Both the position numbers and the translations under genes were made by a program. The notes under the pieces were generated by a model. That model was not told the origin of the DNA and did not search any database. It saw only the letters and a program-made list of their open reading frames with translations. A DNA stretch of 37,536 nt. Origin: a virus. Below are positions 1 through 7,931 of the stretch, in pieces (within the stretch, counting starts at the first letter, position 1; every line of letters starts with the position of its first letter). The stretch is taken from positions 1 to 37,536 of the IMG/VR virus record IMGVR_UViG_3300017991_000226, one strand, 5' to 3'.

Positions 1-1037
1 ATGACGGTATTAAGAGCCACCTCATACTCATTCAGGATCCGCTGTGTATCAAAGCCGGTATTATCCGGAAGGGAGGTAAGCGATCGGTACCAGCCATGTG
101 ATACGATCATATCATCTGTTGATTGCTTATGGAGATCCGTCCAGCTCCCTTCATCATGCTGCTTCGTCTCGATCAGCTCCGTACGATCAGCCTTCTCATT
201 CTCCCGAGCTCTTGATTTCGTGATCGTCAATAGCTTTGCCTGCTTATCCTCTCCGATGAAATTCTTCTCGATATGATTGATCACCTGTTTTGATTCAGGC
301 TTATCCTTTACAGGGATAACGAGAATACCGGATACCCGGAAGGAATTTTTCAGCCTTGCCAAATTCCAGCGGTTCGTTCGAAAATCTATCTCAATAGAAT
401 CCTTTGCTGCAATATACTTGGGTATCCCATAAAATACATATTCCGGACGGTACCTTTTGAAATGGTACACGCATCTGTAGGCCGGGAAATCCTCTCCCTC
501 ACTGTCAGGCTCGAAGTTGGGATAGAGGGAGAGAATCTTCCGGTTTTTATCATCTTTTCCTTTGTCCTGTCTCCAATCAGGGTGAACGATTACCTTATCC
601 AGATCCTTATGCAGCCGGACCTTTGTTGCATCGATTTGATTAAACCATAGGTATGATCTATTCGCATCTGTAATCAGCTCCCAATATGTATTCCCTACTA
701 TCAGATCATCCAGGAGAAGGCGCTGTATTACATCATCCATTGTCTCCCCCTCGTAATTTACTGAAGACATGAGATCAACGGTCGCTTGATCATCTGAGGT
801 GATACCATCTCCAAGGATATACTCATGCTTAGAATCGATAATGCCGGAGTGGTTTGGGCTTTTCCTCTCGAATAAGGCCAAAGCCTGGGGGAATAGATTA
901 TCTGGACCGAAGGGAATGAACTCTGCTGTATTGATCTTATTTACCCCTGTATAGGGCTGTGGATCATTCGCGCTCAGATCGATAAACTGAGCCTCAATAA
1001 CTCCTTTATGTTCGCTTTCGCTCTTCTGCTTTGCCAT
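1..1037 (-). CDS. Phage portal protein, N-terminal 345 residues (cut by window edge)
   Basis: Portal proteins form the dodecameric ring at the capsid vertex through which DNA is packaged and to which the tail attaches. The reading frame opens with ATG at 1037 and stays open to base 1. Visible portal-like stretches are PFGPDNLFPQAL near the N-terminus, a helical SGIIDSKHEYILGDG segment, and RLKNSFRVSGILVIPV in the middle, as in Bacteroidota phage portals. The last readable residues are NEYEVALNTV. The missing C-terminus appears to be the fragment at 37316-37536, which continues the same kind of helix. A hairpin with a U-tract lies 10 nt upstream of the start. The gene sits after capsid and tail-tube-like genes and before the connector. 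Family assignment is by recognition only. Confidence 0.85.
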   Translation of the reverse strand, partial: MAKQKSESEHKGVIEAQFIDLSANDPQPYTGVNKINTAEFIPFGPDNLFPQALALFERKSPNHSGIIDSKHEYILGDGITSDDQATVDLMSSVNYEGETMDDVIQRLLLDDLIVGNTYWELITDANRSYLWFNQIDATKVRLHKDLDKVIVHPDWRQDKGKDDKNRKILSLYPNFEPDSEGEDFPAYRCVYHFKRYRPEYVFYGIPKYIAAKDSIEIDFRTNRWNLARLKNSFRVSGILVIPVKDKPESKQVINHIEKNFIGEDKQAKLLTITKSRARENEKADRTELIETKQHDEGSWTDLHKQSTDDMIVSHGWYRSLTSLPDNTGFDTQRILNEYEVALNTV

Positions 1038-1046
1038 ATTGTAGCC

Positions 1047-1083
1047 AAAAAAGGGGAGTGAAGTTCCTCCTCCGCTCCCCTTT
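1047..1083 (-). terminator. Hairpin with U6 tract just upstream of the portal start
   Basis: On the minus strand a 9-bp perfect stem (AAAGGGGAG paired with CTCCCCTTT, arms at 1075-1083 and 1050-1058) encloses a 16-nt loop and runs into six T (1052-1047). The T-run ends only 9-10 nt before the portal ATG at 1037. The shape is that of an intrinsic terminator. It could reduce portal transcription relative to the upstream capsid and tail-tube-like genes, or act as a processing or stability element. Confidence 0.6.
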
Positions 1084-1106
1084 GATCAATGAACATTTCT
1101 TCTTTA

Positions 1107-1295
1107 TTAACCCTGCTTCCCTGCTGCTGCTTTTTGCTCGATGCCAGGGTGGCCCCCTTTATGAAGCTGTGCCATTTGAGCCTGGGATAGCTGTGAAGCT
1201 TCCACCTTTCGGAACTGCGTTCCTACTTTCTCTCCTCTGATATGGAAAGCTGATTCCTTGAATCGAGCTACCACTTGATATTTAGTGCTTGACAT
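1107..1295 (-). CDS. Small hypothetical protein (62 aa) between tail-tube-like protein and portal
   Basis: I do not recognise this protein. It is hydrophilic, begins MSSTKYQVVARFKESAFHIR, and ends in a Gln/Gly/Ala-rich tail (KGGHPGIEQKAAAGKQG). The ATG at 1295 is preferred to a TTG two codons upstream. The gene starts 6 nt after the stop of the upstream tail-tube-like gene, so the two are probably co-transcribed. A terminator-like hairpin follows before portal. Its place between capsid and portal genes suggests a virion or assembly role, but nothing in the sequence proves this. Confidence 0.6.
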   Translation of the reverse strand: MSSTKYQVVARFKESAFHIRGEKVGTQFRKVEASQLSQAQMAQLHKGGHPGIEQKAAAGKQG

Positions 1296-1301
1296 AATCA
1301 A

Positions 1302-1961
1302 TTAAACATATGTGATAAATACAGCCGTTCCAGCAATAATACCAGCCTTGAGAGTATCATCGAATGGGATATCAATATAACCTGAAACACATTCCAGGAT
1401 TATATCCACATTCTGAGAATCCTCCTCCCCGGACTCCTGGCCTGAGTTAAGATTATCCTGCTGAACGTACAAGGCCCTGTCCGTTCCATCAATCTCATTG
1501 TATCCAGAGAGCCAGCATTCCCCATTAGCATCCTGGACGATGGCCAGCACTCCACAGCTTGATGCAGCGGTCAATGAATCCCTCAAGGCACTAAGCTCCG
1601 TGGATGGACGATTAAAGAACATTTCTACCTGGTGCGTGTACGAGATATTATTCCTCGATCCGGCACCCTCCTCCGTGCGTATCACCCCATCGATATTGGC
1701 TTGTACCTGTTGGAAGGTCTGGCCTGATGCCATTGTAATCGCTGATATCTCTCCAGATGTAACCGTTACGCTGGACAAATTCGCTGCCTCAGTCAGGAAT
1801 ACATTCGAGTTACCTGCAACGTTCTTATTGCAGGATCTGGTATAGGTACCGATTGCCATACCAAGGATAACCCCGGTCTCTTGCTCCAGGATCATAGCCA
1901 TACAAATAGCTACAACGATAAACCCGAGCACTCCGATAATTGTTTTAATATGCTTTTTCAT
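1302..1961 (-). CDS. Tail-tube-like structural protein, paralogue B, with N-terminal membrane-type extension
   Basis: From residue 35 (MAIGTYTRSCNKNVAGN) this is a close paralogue of the N-terminal domains encoded at 34820-35863 and, more distantly, 29898-31322. The domain resembles the Bacteroidota phage tail-tube family: a beta-rich start, then a helix after HQVEMFF, then an AIVQDANGECWLSGYNE strand pair. It follows the capsid gene, a usual place for a major tail protein. Two starts compete. The ATG at 1961 has an AGAGGAAG ribosome-binding sequence and adds a 34-residue segment with one predicted membrane helix (about residues 7-27). The ATG at 1857-1859 gives the same N-terminus as the paralogues but lacks a clear ribosome site. 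Function is inferred from resemblance and position. Confidence 0.7.
   Translation of the reverse strand: MKKHIKTIIGVLGFIVVAICMAMILEQETGVILGMAIGTYTRSCNKNVAGNSNVFLTEAANLSSVTVTSGEISAITMASGQTFQQVQANIDGVIRTEEGAGSRNNISYTHQVEMFFNRPSTELSALRDSLTAASSCGVLAIVQDANGECWLSGYNEIDGTDRALYVQQDNLNSGQESGEEDSQNVDIILECVSGYIDIPFDDTLKAGIIAGTAVFITYV
1432..1656. repeat. Dispersed duplication shared with 35436-35660
   Basis: Tracts 1432-1469 and 35436-35473 (38 nt), and 1615-1656 and 35619-35660 (42 nt), are identical, with the same offset of 34004 between copies. They lie in the homologous part of two tail-tube-like genes, so about 560 bp of that domain was duplicated relatively recently. If the genome is circular the copies are only about 3.5 kb apart across the junction. 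The third paralogue (29898-31322) is much more diverged and shows no such tracts. Confidence 0.85.
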
Positions 1962-2012
1962 GATCTTCCTCTTTAAATTGAGATATATGGTTTACAATAA
2001 GATCCTCGCAGC

Positions 2013-3344
2013 CTAATAGGCTACAGAGGAAAGCTCATTGTGTACATACTGAACGCCCATCTCAAACTTTGAACGGAAGCGGTTCTCCTCCTCATCAGGA
2101 TTGTACCACATTCTCGTTTCTGACCAGCTGTTAAGGGAATTCAGACCCAGAACGAGATTATCCTGGTTCGTATAAATTACCCTATGAGGATATGCAGGAT
2201 TCTCTCCTGAGGCATGAGCAAAGTCAGCCTCCAGATCAATCTCCCAGCTCAGAGGTATGATAGGGATGCCCCTGTACTGATGCAGCGACTGGCCATTCTC
2301 CAGCTGGATCTGCGCCCTTTCCGTACCCAGGCTCTCCAGGTAAGAGATATAATTCTCCAGAATGGTATCAGTTACCAGCATGTACTTTTCATTCTTCGGG
2401 GTAGCCTTCAATACCTTGTTAGAGGTTTCATACAGCTCCTTGAAAATATCCTCAGACTCACCGCTGGAAAGATCTGCCGGGGCAGTATTCGCAGTGGTAG
2501 CCACATTACTTCCGGTAAGGTCTCCAGTGATAGCTGCAGAGGGAACGGGGGTGGGTGTTGGCTGCCCGGGAACGGCTGAAGTGAAAATCAGCGTGCTCGT
2601 TCCCGTCAGGGTAATACCTCTCAGGGCCAGGGCTGCAGCATGTAAGGCTACAAAATTGGCAGAAGTTACCGCGATGGAGGTCGCGAATGTTGCAAGGTAA
2701 TTCACACCACCGACAGCTACGTTACACGTACCGCTGGAGCCGGTAAGGGTAACAGTATCTACCTGGGCAACTGCTCCATTGGATATGGCAACCCTCTTGA
2801 TCTGAAGATCTCCAGGGGTGACAGCAGCATTATCAAAAATCAGCTTCCACATCCCATCGAAGGAATTATAATCTACATCAGCCGTGCCCGTGATTACTCC
2901 GCTGCTAACGGTTTCCTTCGTGGTATCATTGTGCCAGTATTGCCGATAAACGTCGCTCTTGACAGCATTCTGATACAGCTCCACGAGAATGGCCTTCAGC
3001 ATTGTCTCATCCAAATTATTCCAGTCATCCGTACGAAGGCCCCTCTCGAATACGGTCTGATAGAAATCCAGGGCATCGTCGGCAGCCTCTGCCTTCATGC
3101 GATGGACCTCCAGCACTCGCTTGGTATACGTCGAGCCGGTAGCAGGATTGAATCCCTTGGCATATGCCTTAAGAAGCTTCTGCACCTTGCTGAAGTAGTT
3201 CATATTCAGTTTACTTCGCACATTGGGAACAACTCGAACTCCTTGAGTTTCGTAAGGCTGCAGTCCAATGAACAGGGGACGAAGGAAATACTCAAGTGTC
3301 TCCTCACCGTTCCACTCAATGTTGGTATTAATAAAAGTTGCCAT
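2013..3344 (-). CDS. Major capsid protein (HK97-like) with inserted beta domain
   Basis: The 443-residue product has the layout of Bacteroidota phage major capsid proteins: an N-terminal arm, a long helical region (residues about 40-140), and a C-terminal region with QYRGIPIIPLSWEID, a YTNQDNLVLGLNSL turn and an acidic-aromatic end. It lies directly downstream of the protease-scaffold gene, the usual partner. Residues about 193-292 form a Thr/Gly/Ala-rich beta segment (DTVTLTGSSGTCNVAVGGVN onward) ending in a PTPTPVP linker. It looks like a domain inserted into the capsid fold, perhaps exposed on the capsid surface. No separate decoration protein is obvious. The start at 3344 follows an AT-rich leader without a strong ribosome site. 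Confidence 0.85.
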   Translation of the reverse strand: MATFINTNIEWNGEETLEYFLRPLFIGLQPYETQGVRVVPNVRSKLNMNYFSKVQKLLKAYAKGFNPATGSTYTKRVLEVHRMKAEAADDALDFYQTVFERGLRTDDWNNLDETMLKAILVELYQNAVKSDVYRQYWHNDTTKETVSSGVITGTADVDYNSFDGMWKLIFDNAAVTPGDLQIKRVAISNGAVAQVDTVTLTGSSGTCNVAVGGVNYLATFATSIAVTSANFVALHAAALALRGITLTGTSTLIFTSAVPGQPTPTPVPSAAITGDLTGSNVATTANTAPADLSSGESEDIFKELYETSNKVLKATPKNEKYMLVTDTILENYISYLESLGTERAQIQLENGQSLHQYRGIPIIPLSWEIDLEADFAHASGENPAYPHRVIYTNQDNLVLGLNSLNSWSETRMWYNPDEEENRFRSKFEMGVQYVHNELSSVAY

Positions 3345-3415
3345 GATATTTTTTTAATTATTGATTTTACTTAATTGTTTCCCGGTATGCCTGACTTTTC
3401 TTATCCCTGTTATGC

Positions 3416-4564
3416 TTAATCTTCGACCCTTGAGAGCTCACCCCTGAGCTTCTTAAGGTCTTCCTTAAGGCTTTTATCCTCCTTCGAAAGGGAGGAGTCT
3501 CCATCATCATCACCCTCTTTACCCTCAGGTCCAATCGTCTTCGTCGATTTAGATACTCCCTTTGAAAGCATCCCCTCCAGTTCTTTGATCCGAGCCTTAA
3601 ACTCCTCATTCTCCTTCTTGAGAGCTTCCTTCTCATCCGCATCCGGATCCTTAAAGGCATCGATCTTCTCCTGCAGGGAGTCGATCTCCTTCTGAGTTTC
3701 CTCAGGGATCTCCGTTACCTCATCACCTTTATCATCCTTCTTTGTGAAAAGCTTCTTTGCGCGAAGTTGGATATCATCCAGAATACTCTGGAGTACTGTT
3801 TTGGTGACTTTCTCATCACCTGATTTCTTGGTTGTCATCGGTTTATGATTTTTGTAAGATTCGTATTTCTGTAAGAATGATTCAATAATATCCGGATGAT
3901 TAACGGCCAATTCATACACCTCAGGATGCTGGTTAAGAAATTGAGTTACCTGGATAGCCATCTCATCTGTAGTGAAATTCTCAAAGAGCCCATCTGTGGC
4001 AGCTGGAGAATCTACAAGATCCGTAGCCAGCAGTGCTGTGATTGATGCATCATCCCTATGCTTCTCATCCCCATCATCATCCTTCCATTTGTTCCTGGTT
4101 ACATCACCCATCTTAAAGACGATAGATGATCCGAACATATCAGGAGATGATTGAGCAAGATTCAGGATGTAGTCATGAGCATTCCCGAGCTTGGGGAGAT
4201 TTTTTGCAGTATCGTCAAGGTGGAGATCGGCAACCGCATGCAACCTGTTACCTGATTTGCGGGGCTTGCCGTATTCTTCGAATTCGTTGTTTGGCTCTCC
4301 GATGGATCTGAAATTTCTATAACGTCCGATAAAGGTCCCGAGTGTGGTATCGCACATGTTGGGATGACCGAACCTTGCTTTGACTCCATTGTTTTGCTCT
4401 TTTCCGAATTTTACAACATTCTTGATGAATTGCTTATTCAGGTAAACTCCATGCCCTTTCGCTTCTCCTTCAGAGCAAACTTTTACGCCCTTGATGATAC
4501 CTTTTTCGGCATCAATAGCCTCGAATTGCTGAATGAAGATAGGGTCTGAAGCGAGGAATTTCAT
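3416..4564 (-). CDS. Prohead protease fused to coiled-coil scaffold
   Basis: The N-terminal half carries a pattern seen in Bacteroidota phage head-maturation proteases: KARFGHPNMCDTTLGTFIG followed by GRYRNFRS, and later LAQSSPDMFGSSIVF. The His of GHPN and a Ser in SSPDMFGSS are the candidate catalytic residues. The C-terminal 150 residues are highly charged and coiled-coil-like (repeated Lys/Glu/Asp heptads), typical of a scaffold that is digested after assembly. The start MKFLASDPIF at 4564 is chosen over an upstream Met at 4630 because homologous proteins begin near this point and the upstream 22 residues are Cys-rich and atypical. The capsid gene follows after a 71-nt AT-rich gap. Confidence 0.8.
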   Translation of the reverse strand: MKFLASDPIFIQQFEAIDAEKGIIKGVKVCSEGEAKGHGVYLNKQFIKNVVKFGKEQNNGVKARFGHPNMCDTTLGTFIGRYRNFRSIGEPNNEFEEYGKPRKSGNRLHAVADLHLDDTAKNLPKLGNAHDYILNLAQSSPDMFGSSIVFKMGDVTRNKWKDDDGDEKHRDDASITALLATDLVDSPAATDGLFENFTTDEMAIQVTQFLNQHPEVYELAVNHPDIIESFLQKYESYKNHKPMTTKKSGDEKVTKTVLQSILDDIQLRAKKLFTKKDDKGDEVTEIPEETQKEIDSLQEKIDAFKDPDADEKEALKKENEEFKARIKELEGMLSKGVSKSTKTIGPEGKEGDDDGDSSLSKEDKSLKEDLKKLRGELSRVED

Positions 4565-4582
4565 TTTAATACATCTTTGTCC

Positions 4583-4600
4583 ATTTGTACAATTACAAAT
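4583..4600. promoter_or_regulatory. 18-bp inverted repeat upstream of the protease gene
   Basis: Forward sequence ATTTGTACAATTACAAAT has 7-bp perfect arms around a 4-nt centre, in the 81-nt gap between the tape-measure-side genes and the protease-scaffold start at 4564. It may be an operator or a short hairpin. No Bacteroidota-type promoter is visible here. Evidence is the symmetry alone. Confidence 0.3.
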
Positions 4601-4645
4601 TTCAAAGATTTTCCCACATGAAATTCTCAAATATTTTGAGACTGC

Positions 4646-4900
4646 TTAATCCTCTTTCCCTATCCGGGTGGTAACCTTCTCCACTGTGGAGTAGCTGACG
4701 CAGTATTTTTCTGCAAGCGTGATCCTTGCATCCGTGATCCTTCTATTAATCGTGATCCTCTGGAAATCTTGCTGGATAAGCTTATCCCTGCATGTCTTCT
4801 CATCCAGTATACCGAAATCGAATAGCGTTTCAGTAAGCTGAGGCTCGATCTTGAAATCTTCTTCCAACATCTTAGCCGTCCTTTTGCGAATATTTATCAT
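4646..4900 (-). CDS. Hypothetical 84-aa protein, helix-turn-helix-like
   Basis: The start ATG overlaps the tape-measure stop by 4 nt (ATGA), indicating translational coupling. The protein is basic and helical. Its C-terminal half (ITDARITLAEKYCVSYSTVE) looks like a helix-turn-helix of the kind in small terminase or sigma-like proteins, but the match is weak. It ends the tail block and precedes the head block. It could be a DNA-binding regulator or an assembly factor; I cannot decide between these. Confidence 0.65.
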   Translation of the reverse strand: MINIRKRTAKMLEEDFKIEPQLTETLFDFGILDEKTCRDKLIQQDFQRITINRRITDARITLAEKYCVSYSTVEKVTTRIGKED

Positions 4901-7900
4901 AAGCCTGAAGTATCATTTATTACAGCAAGATCCTGCACTGCCTGATTAAGCTCATTTACATAAAGTACTACACGCAAATCAGATAGGGAGCTTAATGCTT
5001 TTACCCTTGAATCAATGGCTCCGGTATTTGGTTCAGGTATCGTTCCTCCTGATTGGAATCCGGGTACTCCTGCGCTCCTGAGCGCTGCTGGTCCTCCAAT
5101 AAGAGCTTGCTGATCCTTGTTCAGTACAGCCTCCCCAGGCTGAAGTAGGGCAAGGGTATTATCCCCATTGCGAGAGAATCCAGGGAGCTCTGATCCTGAC
5201 TTCACTTTTCCTCCTTCAGCAAACTTCTGGGATTTGATGGATGCTATCTGTAGGCCAGCTGTGATAGCTGCTCCTGCTGCAGCGATTAATCCAAGGGGAA
5301 TAAATGGCTGCGTTTGCAAAGCATTCAATACAATAAGGCCAGCCTTTATAATGGCTTCAGAGATAGCTATCTTCTGCTCCTGCTTTGCATACTTCTTCCT
5401 GATCTCTTCCTGCTTTTCCTTATTGTCCCCTACAGCCTCCAGCTCAGCATCCATCAGGGCAACGTTCCTATTATACAGGTAATTCAATCCATTATTTATC
5501 ACCTGGTTCGTTGCCCTGGTAATTGACTCCTTCAGCTTCTCCTTATCCCGAAATGCTGCATCCTCCTTCTCCCACAATGCAAGTTGCCAATCAGATACCT
5601 CAGCTTTAATCTCCTTCTTATTATTTGCAAACGTTCTGAAATCATCCAGGATCCCCGCAAGAGTAATTCTGTAATCCTCCTCTATAGATGTAATATCCTC
5701 AGGGGTCAGTATCTCCTGCTCAATTACCTGTGAGATACTTGGTAATCCTGTACCTCCCCCTCCTCCTCCCGCTCCCCCTGGGGTAGCTGGATCAGGTATT
5801 GCTCCTGGGATCTCCTGCAGCTGCTCGAATAATATCCTTTGGGCCTCTGTAAGCTCTGCCAAGGCATCCTTATTCTTGTCAATATAATTCCGGTATGACT
5901 GCTGAGCATTCTGAGCACCGGCTGAAGATGCCTGGAATAGCAAGCGGGTATTCTGCACCCATGATGCAGCTCCGGTATTTACCTCCCTGAGGGAAGAGAT
6001 TACAGTACCCCATATTTCTGACTCCTGCTGAATCCGATCGTCCCGGCTTATATCTGCATCCCGGGTAAGCTTTGCCAGCTGGTCGAAGCCCTCAGATACT
6101 GCATCAGGGATCTCCCCATACCTCTCTACGAGCTGGGAATATCCTTCTGTAAGCTTCGCAACTGCCTGGTTCTCCTCTATCGTTTGCTTTGCCAGGAGCT
6201 GACCCTGCTTTGCCAGGATCTTCTGCTGCTCTTCCTCAAGCCCTGCCTGAGCAATCTTAATAGCTATCTGCCGGTTGTACAGGGCAACATTCTCCGTCAA
6301 TAGCTTTGTATCAATATTCTCCTGATCGATATTCTCCAATAATCCAGGATAGATCTTATTCAGCTCCTCAATTATCTGTTGCTTCCTGGCTTGCTCAATA
6401 TTTTCATTTTGCAGCTCAGCAGTAAGAAGGAATACCTCATCCCTTTGCTGCTCCAGTAAATCAGTAGTCGTTTGCACAGGGTTTACCAGATCAGCAAATC
6501 CCTTGATCAATGGAGCGATTAAGTCCCCTACATTCACAAATACAGCATCAAGGCCAGCCTTAACCCTATTCAATGAGGTCCTCAATGATTCTTGCTGCAG
6601 CTCGAAAGCTTTTGTAAGGGAAGAGGCTTCCCCGAAATCTGTTTTTATTACCTCCAGGATCTCGCTCGTTTCCTCCAGCGTTTCATTTGTCAATGCACCT
6701 GCAGCAACCAGAGCCCTGACATTCGGAATCAGATCAGTAAGCTCAGTATCTCCTTGCTCAACTGCTGTTGCTACTTTCTGAAGTACATTGAGGAATCCCT
6801 CCTGGCTTACATTCGTAGCTCCATAAGCGATCCCCAAGCGATCAAATGTTTCAGCTGCTTCCTTTGATGGCTTGAGCAATGCGGTAAGCGTGGCCCGGAG
6901 AGCGGTCGTGGTAAGATTCGTTTTGATACCCCTTTTTGTGAGCGAGGCATATAATGCAAGGAGATCCTCATACTGAACATTAAGCTGCGTGGCCACAGGA
7001 ATTACCTGGCCAATCTCTTGAGCCAATTCCGAAACTGTTGTCTTACCAAATTTCTGTGCGGTAAAGAATGCGGAGGCAACCTTCTCGGCTTCATCATATT
7101 CCTTACCATAGGCATTGATAACAGTAGTGAGGCCGTCAACGGATGTTGTAAGATCTGTTACCCCTCCGATGGCCAGCTTTGCAGCTGTGGTAAGAAAATC
7201 AATGGATTCCCCTCCAGATACTCCAGCTGAGACAGCATCAAAGGAGGCTTTATTCACATCTTCAATAGCGAGTCCATACTGTTTGATCAGCTGTATCGTA
7301 TCTCCGGAAAGGGATTGATTGAAGTCATCCAGGAGGGACTGCACATTGAGCTGTCCGGTTTCGTAATCAGCAAAGGTCTGGATCGATGTACCAAGGACCC
7401 TATTAAATGTACGGAAGGCAGCTACAGCAGCAAGAATACCTCCAGAGATAGCCGTGAATGCCTGTGTAAATCCTTTGGAGTATTCGCCTACAAGAGTATT
7501 ACTTCCAGATAGATCCCTATCAAAGTCCCGGATCTCCTTTGCATTGGATTGCACCTCTTTCCGGATCTCCTGGTATCTCTGCCTGCCCTCTGCCGTAGTG
7601 CGGTTTAATGTATTCGCTTCCTTCCTTAGCTGAGCGGTCCTGATCCTGAGCTGCTCAATACTCCCAGCGCTGGCCTTAAATTCCTGAGCAGAGAGCCTCT
7701 CCGTTTTATTGAGCTTCTGCTTCTGAACCTGCAAATCCTTTGTCTTGGATGCAATCTCTGAAAGGGTCTTATTCTGCTCCTCCTGCTGCTGCTGGGTCTT
7801 CGCATTGATCTTAAGCGTTTCCTTTCTCTCCTGATTCAGCTTATTCAGCTCCTTATCAATCTCAGCAATCTTCTTCGCCTCGTTAGAAACGCCTTGTACC

Positions 7901-7929
7901 GTTATCCTGAATACTAAATCCTTTGCCAT
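4897..7929 (-). CDS. Tail tape measure protein
   Basis: At 1010 residues this is the longest gene in the window. Residues 1-130 are a charged coiled coil (repeated Gln/Lys/Glu). Residues about 190-430 match the conserved tape-measure core (AAKLAIGGVTDLTTSVDGLT, EIGQVIPVATQLNVQYEDLL, KTNLTTTALRATLTALLKP). A Gly-rich linker (PGGAGGGGGG) is near residue 710, and a hydrophobic Ala-rich segment lies near 860-890. The protein sets tail length; at about 0.15 nm per residue it predicts a tail near 150 nm. It starts 3 nt after the hub gene and overlaps the following gene by 4 nt. Unusually, distal-tail genes precede it rather than follow it. Confidence 0.93.
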   Translation of the reverse strand: MAKDLVFRITVQGVSNEAKKIAEIDKELNKLNQERKETLKINAKTQQQQEEQNKTLSEIASKTKDLQVQKQKLNKTERLSAQEFKASAGSIEQLRIRTAQLRKEANTLNRTTAEGRQRYQEIRKEVQSNAKEIRDFDRDLSGSNTLVGEYSKGFTQAFTAISGGILAAVAAFRTFNRVLGTSIQTFADYETGQLNVQSLLDDFNQSLSGDTIQLIKQYGLAIEDVNKASFDAVSAGVSGGESIDFLTTAAKLAIGGVTDLTTSVDGLTTVINAYGKEYDEAEKVASAFFTAQKFGKTTVSELAQEIGQVIPVATQLNVQYEDLLALYASLTKRGIKTNLTTTALRATLTALLKPSKEAAETFDRLGIAYGATNVSQEGFLNVLQKVATAVEQGDTELTDLIPNVRALVAAGALTNETLEETSEILEVIKTDFGEASSLTKAFELQQESLRTSLNRVKAGLDAVFVNVGDLIAPLIKGFADLVNPVQTTTDLLEQQRDEVFLLTAELQNENIEQARKQQIIEELNKIYPGLLENIDQENIDTKLLTENVALYNRQIAIKIAQAGLEEEQQKILAKQGQLLAKQTIEENQAVAKLTEGYSQLVERYGEIPDAVSEGFDQLAKLTRDADISRDDRIQQESEIWGTVISSLREVNTGAASWVQNTRLLFQASSAGAQNAQQSYRNYIDKNKDALAELTEAQRILFEQLQEIPGAIPDPATPGGAGGGGGGTGLPSISQVIEQEILTPEDITSIEEDYRITLAGILDDFRTFANNKKEIKAEVSDWQLALWEKEDAAFRDKEKLKESITRATNQVINNGLNYLYNRNVALMDAELEAVGDNKEKQEEIRKKYAKQEQKIAISEAIIKAGLIVLNALQTQPFIPLGLIAAAGAAITAGLQIASIKSQKFAEGGKVKSGSELPGFSRNGDNTLALLQPGEAVLNKDQQALIGGPAALRSAGVPGFQSGGTIPEPNTGAIDSRVKALSSLSDLRVVLYVNELNQAVQDLAVINDTSGL

Positions 7930-7931
7930 GA

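Noticed and set aside
1498-1845. 115-aa plus-strand ORF opposite the tail-tube-like gene
   Set aside because: It mirrors the minus-strand gene; a matching one occurs opposite the paralogue at 35640-35885, as expected from duplicated coding sequence.
3367-3660. 97-aa Arg-rich minus-strand ORF overlapping the scaffold end
   Set aside because: It is the shifted reading of the Asp/Glu-rich scaffold; Arg richness follows from GA-rich codons. No independent motif.
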